NCBI GenBank assembly: GCA_027033875.1
Contig: JALVKK010000166.1
Location: 1-11,061, forward strand
Direction: 5' to 3'
Source of the DNA: Flavobacteriales bacterium
Lineage (GTDB): Bacteria; Bacteroidota; Bacteroidia; Flavobacteriales; Flavobacteriaceae
DNA length: 11,061 nucleotides
Shown here: piece by piece, positions 1-7,160 of the stretch
Layout of the letters: the number at the start of each line of letters is the position of its first letter
Numbering within the stretch: the stretch's first letter is position 1
Made by a program: the position numbers and the translations under genes
The notes under the pieces: generated by a model
What the model saw: only the letters and a program-made list of their open reading frames with translations
Database searches by the model: none
What the model was told of the DNA's origin: nothing

Positions 1-46
1 AAATTTAATACACAAGCAAATTTATTATAATAACTTTTGAGACATA

Positions 47-82
47 AAAAAAGCTACTTTCAAAAAATGAAGTAGCTTTTTT
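47..82 (-). terminator. Intrinsic terminator, probably bidirectional
   Basis: A 13-bp perfect stem pairs 47-59 with 70-82 around a 10-base loop (60-69). The core arm is GCTACTT / AAGTAGC, flanked by an A-run on the left and a T-run on the right. Read on the minus strand, the hairpin is followed by a U-run and would end the transcript of the small gene at 104-277, whose stop codon lies about 20 bases before it. The symmetric A/T flanks mean it could also stop plus-strand transcription entering from the right. Positions 1-46 show no gene or other recognisable signal. Confidence 0.85.
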
Positions 83-103
83 AAAACTAATCAAATACAA
101 AAA

Positions 104-277
104 TTAAGAATGTCCGAATGCCACAATTCTTAAAATTTTGATGTTCAATACCAACCAACGCCATGCTTGATAAATAAAGCATTTTCGCATAAATCTGGTA
201 AACTTGGTCGGAACCGGTGCGTAAGAGAATTCATTATATCCTCTGGTGTGTTTCGTTAAATGTTTTTTATGTCCCAT
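104..277 (-). CDS. Small basic/hydrophobic protein, 57 aa, downstream of SQR-like gene
   Basis: I do not recognise this protein. It has 57 residues if it starts at the ATG at 277, which follows an A-rich stretch typical of Bacteroidota translation starts. A TTG nine codons upstream (304) is open but less likely. The N-terminal half is basic and hydrophilic (MGHKKHLTKHTRGYN). The second half (about residues 34-54, from FIYQAW to RIVAF) is hydrophobic and aromatic with scattered Arg and Lys, which would suit an amphipathic or membrane-surface helix more than a true transmembrane span. There is one Cys (residue 33). It begins about 50 bp after the stop codon of the SQR-like gene on the same strand, and a strong terminator follows about 20 bp after its own stop, so the two genes likely share a transcript. 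That placement is the main support for its being real. An accessory role for the quinone reductase is inference only. Confidence 0.6.
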   Translation of the reverse strand: MGHKKHLTKHTRGYNEFSYAPVPTKFTRFMRKCFIYQAWRWLVLNIKILRIVAFGHS

Positions 278-328
278 TTTAATTTTTTTTTTAGTGTTAT
301 ACAATTCATTTAATATCCGTTGCGTAGT

Positions 329-1795
329 CTATTCCGGCAATAAGTACCAGAACGGATAACCTTTGGCTTTGTGTAAGAACATATAGTGCATAAACCATTT
401 CAGCCAATGTCCTGCTAATCCGGGCTCTCCCATGGTATATCGTAAAGAACGTCCGTATTCGGGATATTTTTCCCAGTCTTGTACAATCGGATACACGGTC
501 ATACTGGCAGCCATACCGTTACTCATACCATATCCGGCAGAAACTATACAAGCAGCTCCCATTTTTGCCATAGATGCTCTGTGTTTCAAATTGTCCAGTT
601 TTCTTTTTCCTTTAATCACGTCTCTTATATTTTGAGCCACAATTTTTCCCATTACGCCGGAAGGCATACCTGTACGAGGTGGTGCGGGAACAATGGTTGT
701 TCCGTTAGGCGAAGTATGAGGTTTTGAAATTGTATGTGGCGGTGCAAAAGCAATACCGGGCGCAAAAATATTCATATAAGTAGGGTTTTGAACTACTTCG
801 GGCCAATCACTTGCTTTCCATTCCTCAAAGGGCTTCTTGGTATAATCGGCATCTACTACCATAAATCCGTTTGGCTTGAATAGTACAGATGTTATATCAT
901 CACCGTTTTTATCGAAAGCTTTTATGCCGGGTCCTGAGAAAGCAGGAATCAACATGGCAAAATCATACGGCATTTCATGGTAATTACCATCTAGCGTTTC
1001 ATAGTGAATCGTACCTTTTTCAACTTTATTTACACCGGCTCTTTTAATCCAACGTATTTCGCGTTCGGCAAGAAATGATTCGGTAAAAACTTTAGTCGGT
1101 GTAATGTAACCACCGTATTGGATGTAAGCGCCTCCCATGGCAAAATCGCCTACTTCGTATTCATTGGTAATATATGTGATATTAGCTTTATCATTCAACC
1201 CCCTTCTTTTAATCTCGTGATATACATTTAATACGTATTCAAAAGCAGCTCCTTGACAAGTAGCGCCCGGGTGTCCGATACCAATCACAATATTTTGATT
1301 TTCACCGGCTTCCATTTTCTTAATGGATTTTTGCAATTCTGCCCAAGCATGTGCCGCGTGATCATACGAACATACCGAAACCGTATTGCCGGCTTGGGGT
1401 CCCAAACCTTCGGTTTTATCAAATCGCAATTGCGGACCTGTGGCATTTACCAAATAATCATATTCTACTTTTTCAGTTTCTCCTTCTTTACCCTGCGCAA
1501 CATATTCAATCATTACATAAGGTTTGTCAGAGCCATCACCTCCTTCAGGGTGAATAGCCGTTGCCTTTGCTTGTTTAAAATCAATCCCCCATTTTTTATA
1601 TTTGGGAGCTAAATCAAAATATACCTCTTCGGGTTTCATTCTGCCTACACCTACCCAGATATTAGACGGTACCCATTGGTATTTTGAGTTGGGTGATACT
1701 ACAATCACCTCGTGCTTTTTGTTTAACCACTTACGCAAATACGTTGAAGCGGTATGTCCGGCTATACCGGCACCTAATATTACAATTTTTGCCAT
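329..1795 (-). CDS. Sulfide:quinone oxidoreductase-like FAD-dependent oxidoreductase
   Basis: Likely a peripheral membrane flavoprotein of the SQR branch of the disulfide-reductase superfamily, oxidising sulfide and reducing quinone at the cytoplasmic membrane. Seen in its 488 residues: an N-terminal dinucleotide-binding motif GAGIAG (8-13); a second Rossmann-type motif around GIGHPGATCQG (172-182); an ATG segment (118-120) typical of the FAD fold; FAPGIAFAPP (344-353), resembling the SQR version of the C-terminal FAD motif; and PPRTGMPSG (372-380), which matches the PKTG region of SQRs. The protein has exactly three cysteines, C142, C180 and C416, spaced like the three redox cysteines of well-studied SQRs. 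The C-terminus (about 463-488) is rich in Trp, Phe, Tyr and His and could insert into the membrane. It is longer than typical SQRs (roughly 400-450 residues). The ATG start follows a leader of about 27 nt from the predicted promoter. Sub-type is not assigned, and a related persulfide or thiol-handling FAD enzyme remains possible. Confidence 0.82.
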   Translation of the reverse strand: MAKIVILGAGIAGHTASTYLRKWLNKKHEVIVVSPNSKYQWVPSNIWVGVGRMKPEEVYFDLAPKYKKWGIDFKQAKATAIHPEGGDGSDKPYVMIEYVAQGKEGETEKVEYDYLVNATGPQLRFDKTEGLGPQAGNTVSVCSYDHAAHAWAELQKSIKKMEAGENQNIVIGIGHPGATCQGAAFEYVLNVYHEIKRRGLNDKANITYITNEYEVGDFAMGGAYIQYGGYITPTKVFTESFLAEREIRWIKRAGVNKVEKGTIHYETLDGNYHEMPYDFAMLIPAFSGPGIKAFDKNGDDITSVLFKPNGFMVVDADYTKKPFEEWKASDWPEVVQNPTYMNIFAPGIAFAPPHTISKPHTSPNGTTIVPAPPRTGMPSGVMGKIVAQNIRDVIKGKRKLDNLKHRASMAKMGAACIVSAGYGMSNGMAASMTVYPIVQDWEKYPEYGRSLRYTMGEPGLAGHWLKWFMHYMFLHKAKGYPFWYLLPE

Positions 1796-1825
1796 ATTTG
1801 AGTCATTTTTTTTATATTTTGGTTA

Positions 1826-1833
1826 CAAATATA
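1826..1833 (-). promoter_or_regulatory. Bacteroidota-type -7 promoter element for the SQR-like gene
   Basis: On the minus strand the sequence reads TATATTTG, an exact match to the Bacteroidota primary-sigma -7 consensus TAnnTTTG. It lies about 30 bp upstream of the ATG at 1795, implying a leader of roughly 27 nt. No clear TTTG -33 element lies at the usual distance. That position is occupied by a palindrome (1843-1856), which suggests an activator- or repressor-controlled promoter. Confidence 0.6.
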
Positions 1834-1842
1834 ACAAAAAAA

Positions 1843-1856
1843 ATGATATAAATCAT
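1843..1856. promoter_or_regulatory. Crp/Fnr-family-like palindromic operator
   Basis: ATGATATAAATCAT is a 5-4-5 inverted repeat (ATGAT, four bases, ATCAT). It contains the TGAT-N4-ATCA core shared with Fnr sites (TTGAT-N4-ATCAA) and differs from that consensus only at the outermost base of each arm. Its centre is about 20 bp upstream of the centre of the -7 element, or roughly -27 from the predicted start. It therefore overlaps the region where a -33 box would sit, rather than the classical -41.5 activator position. Repression, or an unusual activation geometry, would both fit. AT-rich sequence makes a chance palindrome possible. Confidence 0.4.
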
Positions 1857-1886
1857 AAAACGCACCGAATATTTTTTAATAAGAAC

Positions 1887-1910
1887 AAAAAAACAGCGAC
1901 TCTTATCCGC
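1887..1910 (-). terminator. Possible weak terminator of the three-gene operon
   Basis: About 40 bp after the stop of the M1 peptidase gene, the minus strand shows a short imperfect stem (GCGGA against TCGC, with one bulge) followed by TG and seven Ts. A second weak AT hairpin, ATTTGT / ACAAAT, lies just before it at about 1912-1928. Neither is strong. They are noted because the operon must end somewhere before the SQR promoter. Confidence 0.25.
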
Positions 1911-1951
1911 AAATTTGTGTTTAACAAATAATTGAAAGTGTAAATTACTGA

Positions 1952-3565
1952 TCAATTTAATCCGGTTTTAAATAAAACTTGAACATCGGGATCTATAATT
2001 AATTGATAGGATTTGGCCTCAAAACTTTTTGGTAATCTCAAAACTTCATCTTGTTCCGCCGTATTTAGTTTAAGTACAAAATCTGTCTGTCCGCCTTGCC
2101 ATTTGATGCGTAGAGGTAAGTCTAATCGGTATATTTTGCCTTTTTGCTTGATATGAATGTGCAACAATGATTTTTTTAGGTCAATTTTATCTGAAATTTT
2201 CAAAATCGGCACGCCCGAACGATAAAGCCATTGTTCAAAAAATACTTTGAGATTTTCACCCGAAATTTGTTCTGCCATTGTCATGAAATCTTTTGTCCCC
2301 GCATTTTTAAGCCGGTAAGTTTGATAAAACTCACGTAAAAGCCGGACAAATTTGTCATCACCTATTTTTTGGTGAAGCATGTATAAAATCCAAGCGCCCT
2401 TTTCATACGAATTGGGATTTAACAAGTTGAATAAATTTTTCTTTTCATCATATACTACCGGTTGGCGTTTGATTATATTGTATCGAATAATTTTTTGCCG
2501 TTGCATTTGCATTCGATCCGTAAATTTTTGTTTACCGTAGCGGTGTTTGATATACAAATCGGTCAGATAGGTCGCAAAGCCTTCACTCAACCAGATATCC
2601 CGCCAGTTTTGTTCTGTAACGGTATTGCCGAACCATTGGTGAGCGACTTCGTGTGCTACCAGATTTTCAACTTTTTTTGTGCCGTCAACGGTATTTTCGT
2701 CATAAAAAATATTGCCGGCATTTTCCATCCCGCCAAAACGCGTATTGGATTGCACATTAGCCAATTTTTGATAGACATAAGGACCGATTAAACTGTCATA
2801 AAATTGCAAGGCGGTTATAGAAGATTTGTAGTCGTCAAAACCCGCTACGGGACTGTCGGCATATATCCAACTGCTCACGGGAACACATCGGTTGTGCAAT
2901 CGTAAAGTACCGAAATTTTTTATACTGAAATCGGCGGCGGCAAACACCATCACTTTGGTGGGAATAGGCACTTCGGTCTGATACCGGTAGATAAAACGCT
3001 TACCGATATTGCGTTTTTGCAGCAATCGTCCCGAAGCAACGACATCGTAATGTTTGGGAACGTTTACCGTCCACGAAACCACGGCTTTGTCCGTTGGATG
3101 GTCAATCACCGGCAACCAATATTGTGCGCGGTTGGGCCAATTGTCCCCAAAAAAACTTCGCTTACCGTATTTGTTAGGTTTAATATACAAACCATCTTCG
3201 GGTATGCCACTATAAACAATTTTGATCTGCAAACTGTCTTTACCGGATTGTTTTGGGAAGAATACTCTTAAACTATCATGTAAATGCTTGTATATCATTT
3301 TTTTTTGATGATTATCCGTAACCGACAAAACCTGCATGCCGTATCCCCTGCTCTTTTGATTTTTAAAATTTAAAATTACTTGCTTTACCGGTTTTTGGCG
3401 GTTTAGGGTAATGACGGTTTCGCCTTCAATAAAATCAGTAGTATCGTTGATTTTGATATTAAAATCATATCGAAGAATATCTATTTTATTCCGTTGCAGG
3501 TTTTCAAATTGTGCTGAAATCTGAAAACTTGTAAAAAGCCAAAAAATCAAAAAAAATCTACTCAT
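1952..3565 (-). CDS. Secreted M1-family zinc aminopeptidase
   Basis: A gluzincin metallopeptidase that should remove N-terminal amino acids from peptides outside the cytoplasm. Seen in its 537 residues: a signal peptide (hydrophobic 4-17, probable cleavage near residue 19, after SAQ or before Q); an N-terminal beta domain (about 25-215); the substrate-binding motif GGMENAG (278-284), the family's GxMEN signature; the zinc site HEVAH (305-309) with the third ligand E328 exactly 18 residues on (HExxH-x18-E); and Y387 in NSYEKG, a good candidate for the catalytic tyrosine. All catalytic parts are intact. It is much shorter than the aminopeptidase N class (about 850-900 residues), ending in a short beta-rich domain (about 460-537) instead of the long helical C-terminal domain. 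No T9SS sorting domain is visible. Its ATG overlaps the upstream gene's stop by 8 bp (ATGAGTAG), indicating translational coupling. It is the last gene of its operon. Confidence 0.93.
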   Translation of the reverse strand: MSRFFLIFWLFTSFQISAQFENLQRNKIDILRYDFNIKINDTTDFIEGETVITLNRQKPVKQVILNFKNQKSRGYGMQVLSVTDNHQKKMIYKHLHDSLRVFFPKQSGKDSLQIKIVYSGIPEDGLYIKPNKYGKRSFFGDNWPNRAQYWLPVIDHPTDKAVVSWTVNVPKHYDVVASGRLLQKRNIGKRFIYRYQTEVPIPTKVMVFAAADFSIKNFGTLRLHNRCVPVSSWIYADSPVAGFDDYKSSITALQFYDSLIGPYVYQKLANVQSNTRFGGMENAGNIFYDENTVDGTKKVENLVAHEVAHQWFGNTVTEQNWRDIWLSEGFATYLTDLYIKHRYGKQKFTDRMQMQRQKIIRYNIIKRQPVVYDEKKNLFNLLNPNSYEKGAWILYMLHQKIGDDKFVRLLREFYQTYRLKNAGTKDFMTMAEQISGENLKVFFEQWLYRSGVPILKISDKIDLKKSLLHIHIKQKGKIYRLDLPLRIKWQGGQTDFVLKLNTAEQDEVLRLPKSFEAKSYQLIIDPDVQVLFKTGLN

Positions 3566-4436
3566 TATCAGGCAATTTTAAACGTTCGAAAGCATCGATA
3601 AACGAGCCTTTGGTGATATTGTAAATTCGTGTTTTACGCTTGTGAGCGTATTCGTTTATATCAAAATAAGCTCTGAAACTCAACATAAATTTGTGTAATA
3701 TTTCGTGCAGATGACGATGGTTTTTGCCCATTTTTTTCATGACATCCGGACGGGCGGTTTGCATATCGTAAAAATGCCGTTGGGTCAAATAAACCGTATT
3801 ATCGTCAGCTACAAACAAGTCTTCGAGCCACGAATGGTCGGCACCGGCAATGTAGATGCGTTTAAATCGCATATTGATACCGGCTATCAATGACGGAATC
3901 AATACATTGTGAGGACGGGGCATACCACAATTGCGCCGGTAACAAAAAAAACGAAAACTCTTAAAACCTTCAACCGGTGTCGGATTGATATAATCTAAGC
4001 GAATATTTGGATTTTGCTCCGCAATACGTCGCCATTTTTCCGATTTTTTAGCGCCCATTCCCAAAATTAAGTGCATTTGCCAAGTTGTTTTTTGAATTAA
4101 ATTATCAAGCAAAGTTTGACGTTTTTTCAGCACATCGGCATCGACCTCATCTGTCCAAAATTCCGGTACATTTATCACATAATATGCCGGTTTTATATCG
4201 GTAAAAACGCTTGTATCAGCAAAATGATTAACACCTAAACAGGACTTTCCGCCTAAAAAAGATTTGTGTTCTTTTAGAAAAGTTTTTAAGGATGGACCAT
4301 TGCCCAAAACAACCAAGTCATCGTGTTCGGCTTTTGGCAAATTTGTCGGTTTGCTCAACAATATGACTTTAATTATCGTAGCAACCGATAAAAGCGTTTG
4401 ACGTAATAGTTCTTGTATGAATAATAAAAATGACAT
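3558..4436 (-). CDS. GNGPSL-motif Rossmann-type protein (MptE-like/DUF115 or GT42-like)
   Basis: Function not certain. I chose the ATG at 4436 (292 aa), which leaves 31 bp after the upstream stop. An in-frame ATG at 4502 (314 aa) would overlap the upstream gene by 35 bp and add residues encoded inside its conserved C-terminal strand. Seen with the 4436 start: a hydrophobic N-terminus (1-29) that may anchor it to the membrane; DLVVLGNGPSLK (40-51), the nucleotide-loop signature shared by MptE-like/DUF115 proteins and GT42 sialyltransferases such as CstII; then CLGVNHF (66-72), at the position where CstII has its CNQF-type motif. KRIYIAGADHSW (192-203) resembles the family's beta-strand plus G-x-D motif. 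The end, IYNITKGSFIDAFERL (271-286), resembles the closing motif of the MptE-like group. Catalytic histidines were not assigned. The gene lies between an outer-membrane protein and a secreted peptidase and overlaps the latter by 8 bp. A glycosyl- or pyrophosphoryl-transfer role is inference. Confidence 0.75.
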   Translation of the reverse strand: MSFLLFIQELLRQTLLSVATIIKVILLSKPTNLPKAEHDDLVVLGNGPSLKTFLKEHKSFLGGKSCLGVNHFADTSVFTDIKPAYYVINVPEFWTDEVDADVLKKRQTLLDNLIQKTTWQMHLILGMGAKKSEKWRRIAEQNPNIRLDYINPTPVEGFKSFRFFCYRRNCGMPRPHNVLIPSLIAGINMRFKRIYIAGADHSWLEDLFVADDNTVYLTQRHFYDMQTARPDVMKKMGKNHRHLHEILHKFMLSFRAYFDINEYAHKRKTRIYNITKGSFIDAFERLKLPDNE

Positions 4437-4467
4437 TATCAAAAACAGGTTTGTCTGCAAATTTAAC

Positions 4468-7014
4468 CTAAAAATCCGGTCTGATTGCCAGCCGGACGGC
4501 AAATTTTGGCGAATATAAGCTGTTTATACTCGTATAATCGCTACGCCATACGGCATCAATACGAATAAAACGCAAATTCCCGTAACCTATATTTTCCAAT
4601 CCCAGACTATATTCATAGTACATTTTGGGCGACGGCGCCACATAGTGAATATCGGAACGATTGATGTCTTTGTTTCGGTCGGATATGGTGCCATAAGCAC
4701 TTCTAAAAGCGACAATCGTTCGCCATTTGAGTTTTCTTATCAAAGGTAAACGGTTGAGTATAAATCCGTTAAAATGGTGTTCAAAATGACCGACCAAATA
4801 GGTATCAGTAACAAAATCGTAGTAATTTAACAAACTGAAAGTATTGGGTTTGAGCAATAAAATTTGATTGGCCGGAATGGGATTGAGCAAAGCCAAAGGT
4901 ACCGTTCCGAAAGTTTTACCGGCTTCGACACTTACATCCGTCTTACCTATTTTCCCGAATATGACACGTTGCATATAGCGAAATTGTAGTTTGTCATAAT
5001 CAAAATCGCCCCCGAAACCTTTCATTCCACGATGATAATTGATGATAAATGACGGATAGGAATTTTTACCGTAACGTTGTTCGACACCCAAACCATAGAC
5101 ATCACGACCGGGGGTGTAAGTCAAATAAAAATCGCTGCCGATATCGGTTACTCTTGTTTTTAACTGTTGATTATCAGCAATATAATCCATATTAAACAAT
5201 TGTCGTCTTGCCGGACGAATTATTTTGTATGATGGAATTATGCCCAGATGAAAATTTTTTGCCACGCGATAATCTACTTTCAAACTACGTTCTTCAACCC
5301 GCGAAATAAATATATTTTTACCCCGCGATAATGGAAAATTGGTTCCTAAATTTTCAATAAACATAATTTGTCCGACGTCCATCAAACTACGGGCTTGCTG
5401 AACATAATCATCTGAAAGACTTATACCCAATTCGACACGCGGTTTGTAAGAAGCCAAATATTTCAATTGTACCCCCCATTTATATTGATCATCTTTGATA
5501 CCATAGGCTACATGTCCGTAAAAACGAAAGCGATCGTTATTAGTCTTAAACGTACGAATACCCGCTGATAAACGCAAAGCTTCCACACCGTTGCGCCCGA
5601 CAACTTGAAATAACGGACCGAATTGCAAATGATGTCCGATATCAAAATAACCGGTAGTGATGATATTGAGCCATTTATTGATATTGCGAACAGGTTTATT
5701 ATTTTTAACCTTGTCTATCAGATGATATGTCTTTAGCGAATTGGTCAGACTATTGTAAGTATGCCAATATGTACTGTCTTTCTCAAATTGGTTTGGGGTG
5801 TATTTTATAATTTTTTTATCATAAAATGCCGGACTGTAATTTTTTTGAAAGTTATAATCCGAATAATGATAGATTTTTTTGATATTCAATCCTTTATGAC
5901 GGTCATTTTTATCCAAAAGTGTAAAATCGCCCGAAAAAATATCGGTTTTCGGCAAGTAAATACTATCATTGACAATGCTATACTCTTTTTCTATTTCAAC
6001 ACCGCGAACAAAATTAACATTGGCTTGTTTGTTTAATTTCATTTGAATTTTGGTAACGGCAAAATTTTGTCCTGACACTAAAAAATTGCCGGTAAATGCC
6101 AAATCCTCGTCGCGACGCGGCCAAAAATAGATGTTGTAAAATTTGCTGCCGGCTTTCTGAATACTGTCATACAGCAAATAATCGTACGTATCAAAACCTG
6201 TTCGGGATATGGGACTAACAAAAGGCTTATTGAATAAGTTGAAAGTATTATTGTAAATATCCACTTCGTCAAATTTGTTTGCCATACGGTCAAAAACAAA
6301 GCCCTGCCGGTAAAATCCTTTGCTTTTTTCGGCTTCTATATCAACCCGCTTTTTGTCGAGTTTGTTATCACCGAAAATATGATATACACTTTCTTTGATA
6401 TATATCGGAATGTAATAGTGCAGTCCTTCGTCATCATAGGGCAAATCTTTCATCATCTCGTCAATATCTTTTTTAAACAATTTTTTGAGAAAAAGCCTAT
6501 CCAAATGATTTAGTCCTATTTCGGTTGTTTCGTATTTTTTATACTCGTAATACGGAACTCGTTTCAGTCCGTTGGTTTTACGCCGTTTCCATATTTGTTT
6601 AAGAATTTTGTAAGCCGGATTTTCTTTCTTGCCTATATGTTTTTTAGGACGTCTGATGATAACCACTTCGTCCAAAACATTTTTGGCTTGTTTCAAAACG
6701 ACTTTAAGATAAGTAACTTTCGGTTTTATTTTGACAATTTTGGTTTCGTATCCCGTAGCCGAAAAGGTAATTTTTCCTCGTTTTCTACGGGTTTTCAAAA
6801 TAAATTTGCCGTCAAAATCCGTAGTCGTTCCGTATTTTCCTTTTGCCATAAACACATTGACAAAAGCTATGGCTTCGCCGTTTTCATCTACAACTTTACC
6901 GCGATAGATAATACGTTCAGGTTTGTTTTTGACGGGTTTTACAGGTAGGTCTTGAGCCGGTAACCGAACCGGCAATATACTTGTCAAAACCAATAATATA
7001 TAAAGATTTTTCAT
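4468..7014 (-). CDS. DUF5686 outer-membrane protein with CarboxypepD_reg-like N-terminal domain
   Basis: An outer-membrane protein family widespread in Bacteroidota, of unknown function. Seen in its 848 residues: a signal peptide (1-20, cleavage near LPA/QD); a carboxypeptidase-regulatory-like beta-sandwich (about 35-110) with the typical GKVVDENGEAIAFVNV opening, TTDFDGKF turn and ATGYE segment; a linker (DEVVI, 115-119); then the DUF5686 body, with the YIPIYIKES motif (201-209), a PFVSPISRTGFDTYDYLLYD region (264-283) and WPRRDEDLAFTGNFLV (298-313). From about residue 450 to the end there are alternating aromatic and hydrophobic strands expected of a beta-barrel, closing with a C-terminal Phe (RPDF) as in barrel proteins recognised by the Bam machinery. 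Length is typical of the family. It appears to be the first gene of a three-gene minus-strand operon and is divergent from leuS. The plug-like N-terminal domain and barrel suggest an envelope-assembly or transport role, but no substrate can be named. No TonB box or SusD partner is seen. Confidence 0.9.
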   Translation of the reverse strand: MKNLYILLVLTSILPVRLPAQDLPVKPVKNKPERIIYRGKVVDENGEAIAFVNVFMAKGKYGTTTDFDGKFILKTRRKRGKITFSATGYETKIVKIKPKVTYLKVVLKQAKNVLDEVVIIRRPKKHIGKKENPAYKILKQIWKRRKTNGLKRVPYYEYKKYETTEIGLNHLDRLFLKKLFKKDIDEMMKDLPYDDEGLHYYIPIYIKESVYHIFGDNKLDKKRVDIEAEKSKGFYRQGFVFDRMANKFDEVDIYNNTFNLFNKPFVSPISRTGFDTYDYLLYDSIQKAGSKFYNIYFWPRRDEDLAFTGNFLVSGQNFAVTKIQMKLNKQANVNFVRGVEIEKEYSIVNDSIYLPKTDIFSGDFTLLDKNDRHKGLNIKKIYHYSDYNFQKNYSPAFYDKKIIKYTPNQFEKDSTYWHTYNSLTNSLKTYHLIDKVKNNKPVRNINKWLNIITTGYFDIGHHLQFGPLFQVVGRNGVEALRLSAGIRTFKTNNDRFRFYGHVAYGIKDDQYKWGVQLKYLASYKPRVELGISLSDDYVQQARSLMDVGQIMFIENLGTNFPLSRGKNIFISRVEERSLKVDYRVAKNFHLGIIPSYKIIRPARRQLFNMDYIADNQQLKTRVTDIGSDFYLTYTPGRDVYGLGVEQRYGKNSYPSFIINYHRGMKGFGGDFDYDKLQFRYMQRVIFGKIGKTDVSVEAGKTFGTVPLALLNPIPANQILLLKPNTFSLLNYYDFVTDTYLVGHFEHHFNGFILNRLPLIRKLKWRTIVAFRSAYGTISDRNKDINRSDIHYVAPSPKMYYEYSLGLENIGYGNLRFIRIDAVWRSDYTSINSLYSPKFAVRLAIRPDF

Positions 7015-7039
7015 TTATATTATTTCGTAAAATGCAGAA

Positions 7040-7047
7040 CAAAATTA
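7040..7047 (-). promoter_or_regulatory. Possible -7 element for the DUF5686 operon
   Basis: The minus strand reads TAATTTTG, matching TAnnTTTG, about 26 bp upstream of the ATG at 7014. A TTTG lies upstream (7062-7065), but the 14-bp spacer is shorter than the usual 19-21 bp, so the match is partial. It sits in the 180-bp region shared with the divergent leuS promoter. Confidence 0.3.
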
Positions 7048-7125
7048 ATAAAAAGATGTAACAAATAAGTATATATTTTACAATGCATTTTTATTCGATA
7101 TTCTTTACTATACATTTGTTTCCAA

Positions 7126-7160
7126 ACTTTTTACTTTTAACTTTTGACTTTCAACTAACT
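7126..7160 (+). repeat. 7-bp tandem repeat (ACTTTTN) overlapping the leuS promoter
   Basis: Five consecutive heptamers read ACTTTTT, ACTTTTA, ACTTTTG, ACTTTCA and ACTAACT. The first three are identical except for the last base, and the last two decay progressively. The third unit (7140-7146) supplies the TTTTG that fits the -33 element of the leuS promoter, and units four and five lie in the spacer before the -7 element. Gain or loss of a downstream unit would shift -33/-7 spacing by 7 bp. Confidence 0.7.

Noticed and set aside
278..304. Upstream TTG start for the small gene after SQR, giving 66 residues
   Set aside because: The added nine residues come from an A-rich stretch that looks like the translation leader of the ATG at 277; TTG starts are rarer.
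1602..1931. Plus-strand open frame of 109 codons crossing the start and promoter region of the SQR-like gene
   Set aside because: It is mostly antisense to the conserved N-terminus of the flavoprotein, has no recognisable domain, and its end runs through A-rich promoter DNA giving a lysine- and asparagine-rich tail.
3558..4436. Firm naming as a sialyltransferase
   Set aside because: The GNGPSL motif is shared with MptE-like proteins, no catalytic His was assigned, and no CMP-sialic acid genes are in the window.
4437..4502. Upstream ATG giving a 314-residue GNGPSL protein
   Set aside because: It would need a 35-bp overlap with the DUF5686 gene, in DNA already constrained by the barrel's last strand; the ATG at 4436 gives a cleaner hydrophobic N-terminus. 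Not excluded.
6595..6948. Plus-strand open frame of 117 codons inside the DUF5686 gene
   Set aside because: Phe- and Ser-rich translation typical of the antisense of Lys- and Glu-rich coding sequence, with no motif; it lies wholly within a confidently assigned gene.
7111..7118. Second TAnnTTTG match (TACATTTG) upstream of leuS
   Set aside because: No TTTG-like -33 element at a suitable distance, and the site at 7165-7172 is better placed and paired.
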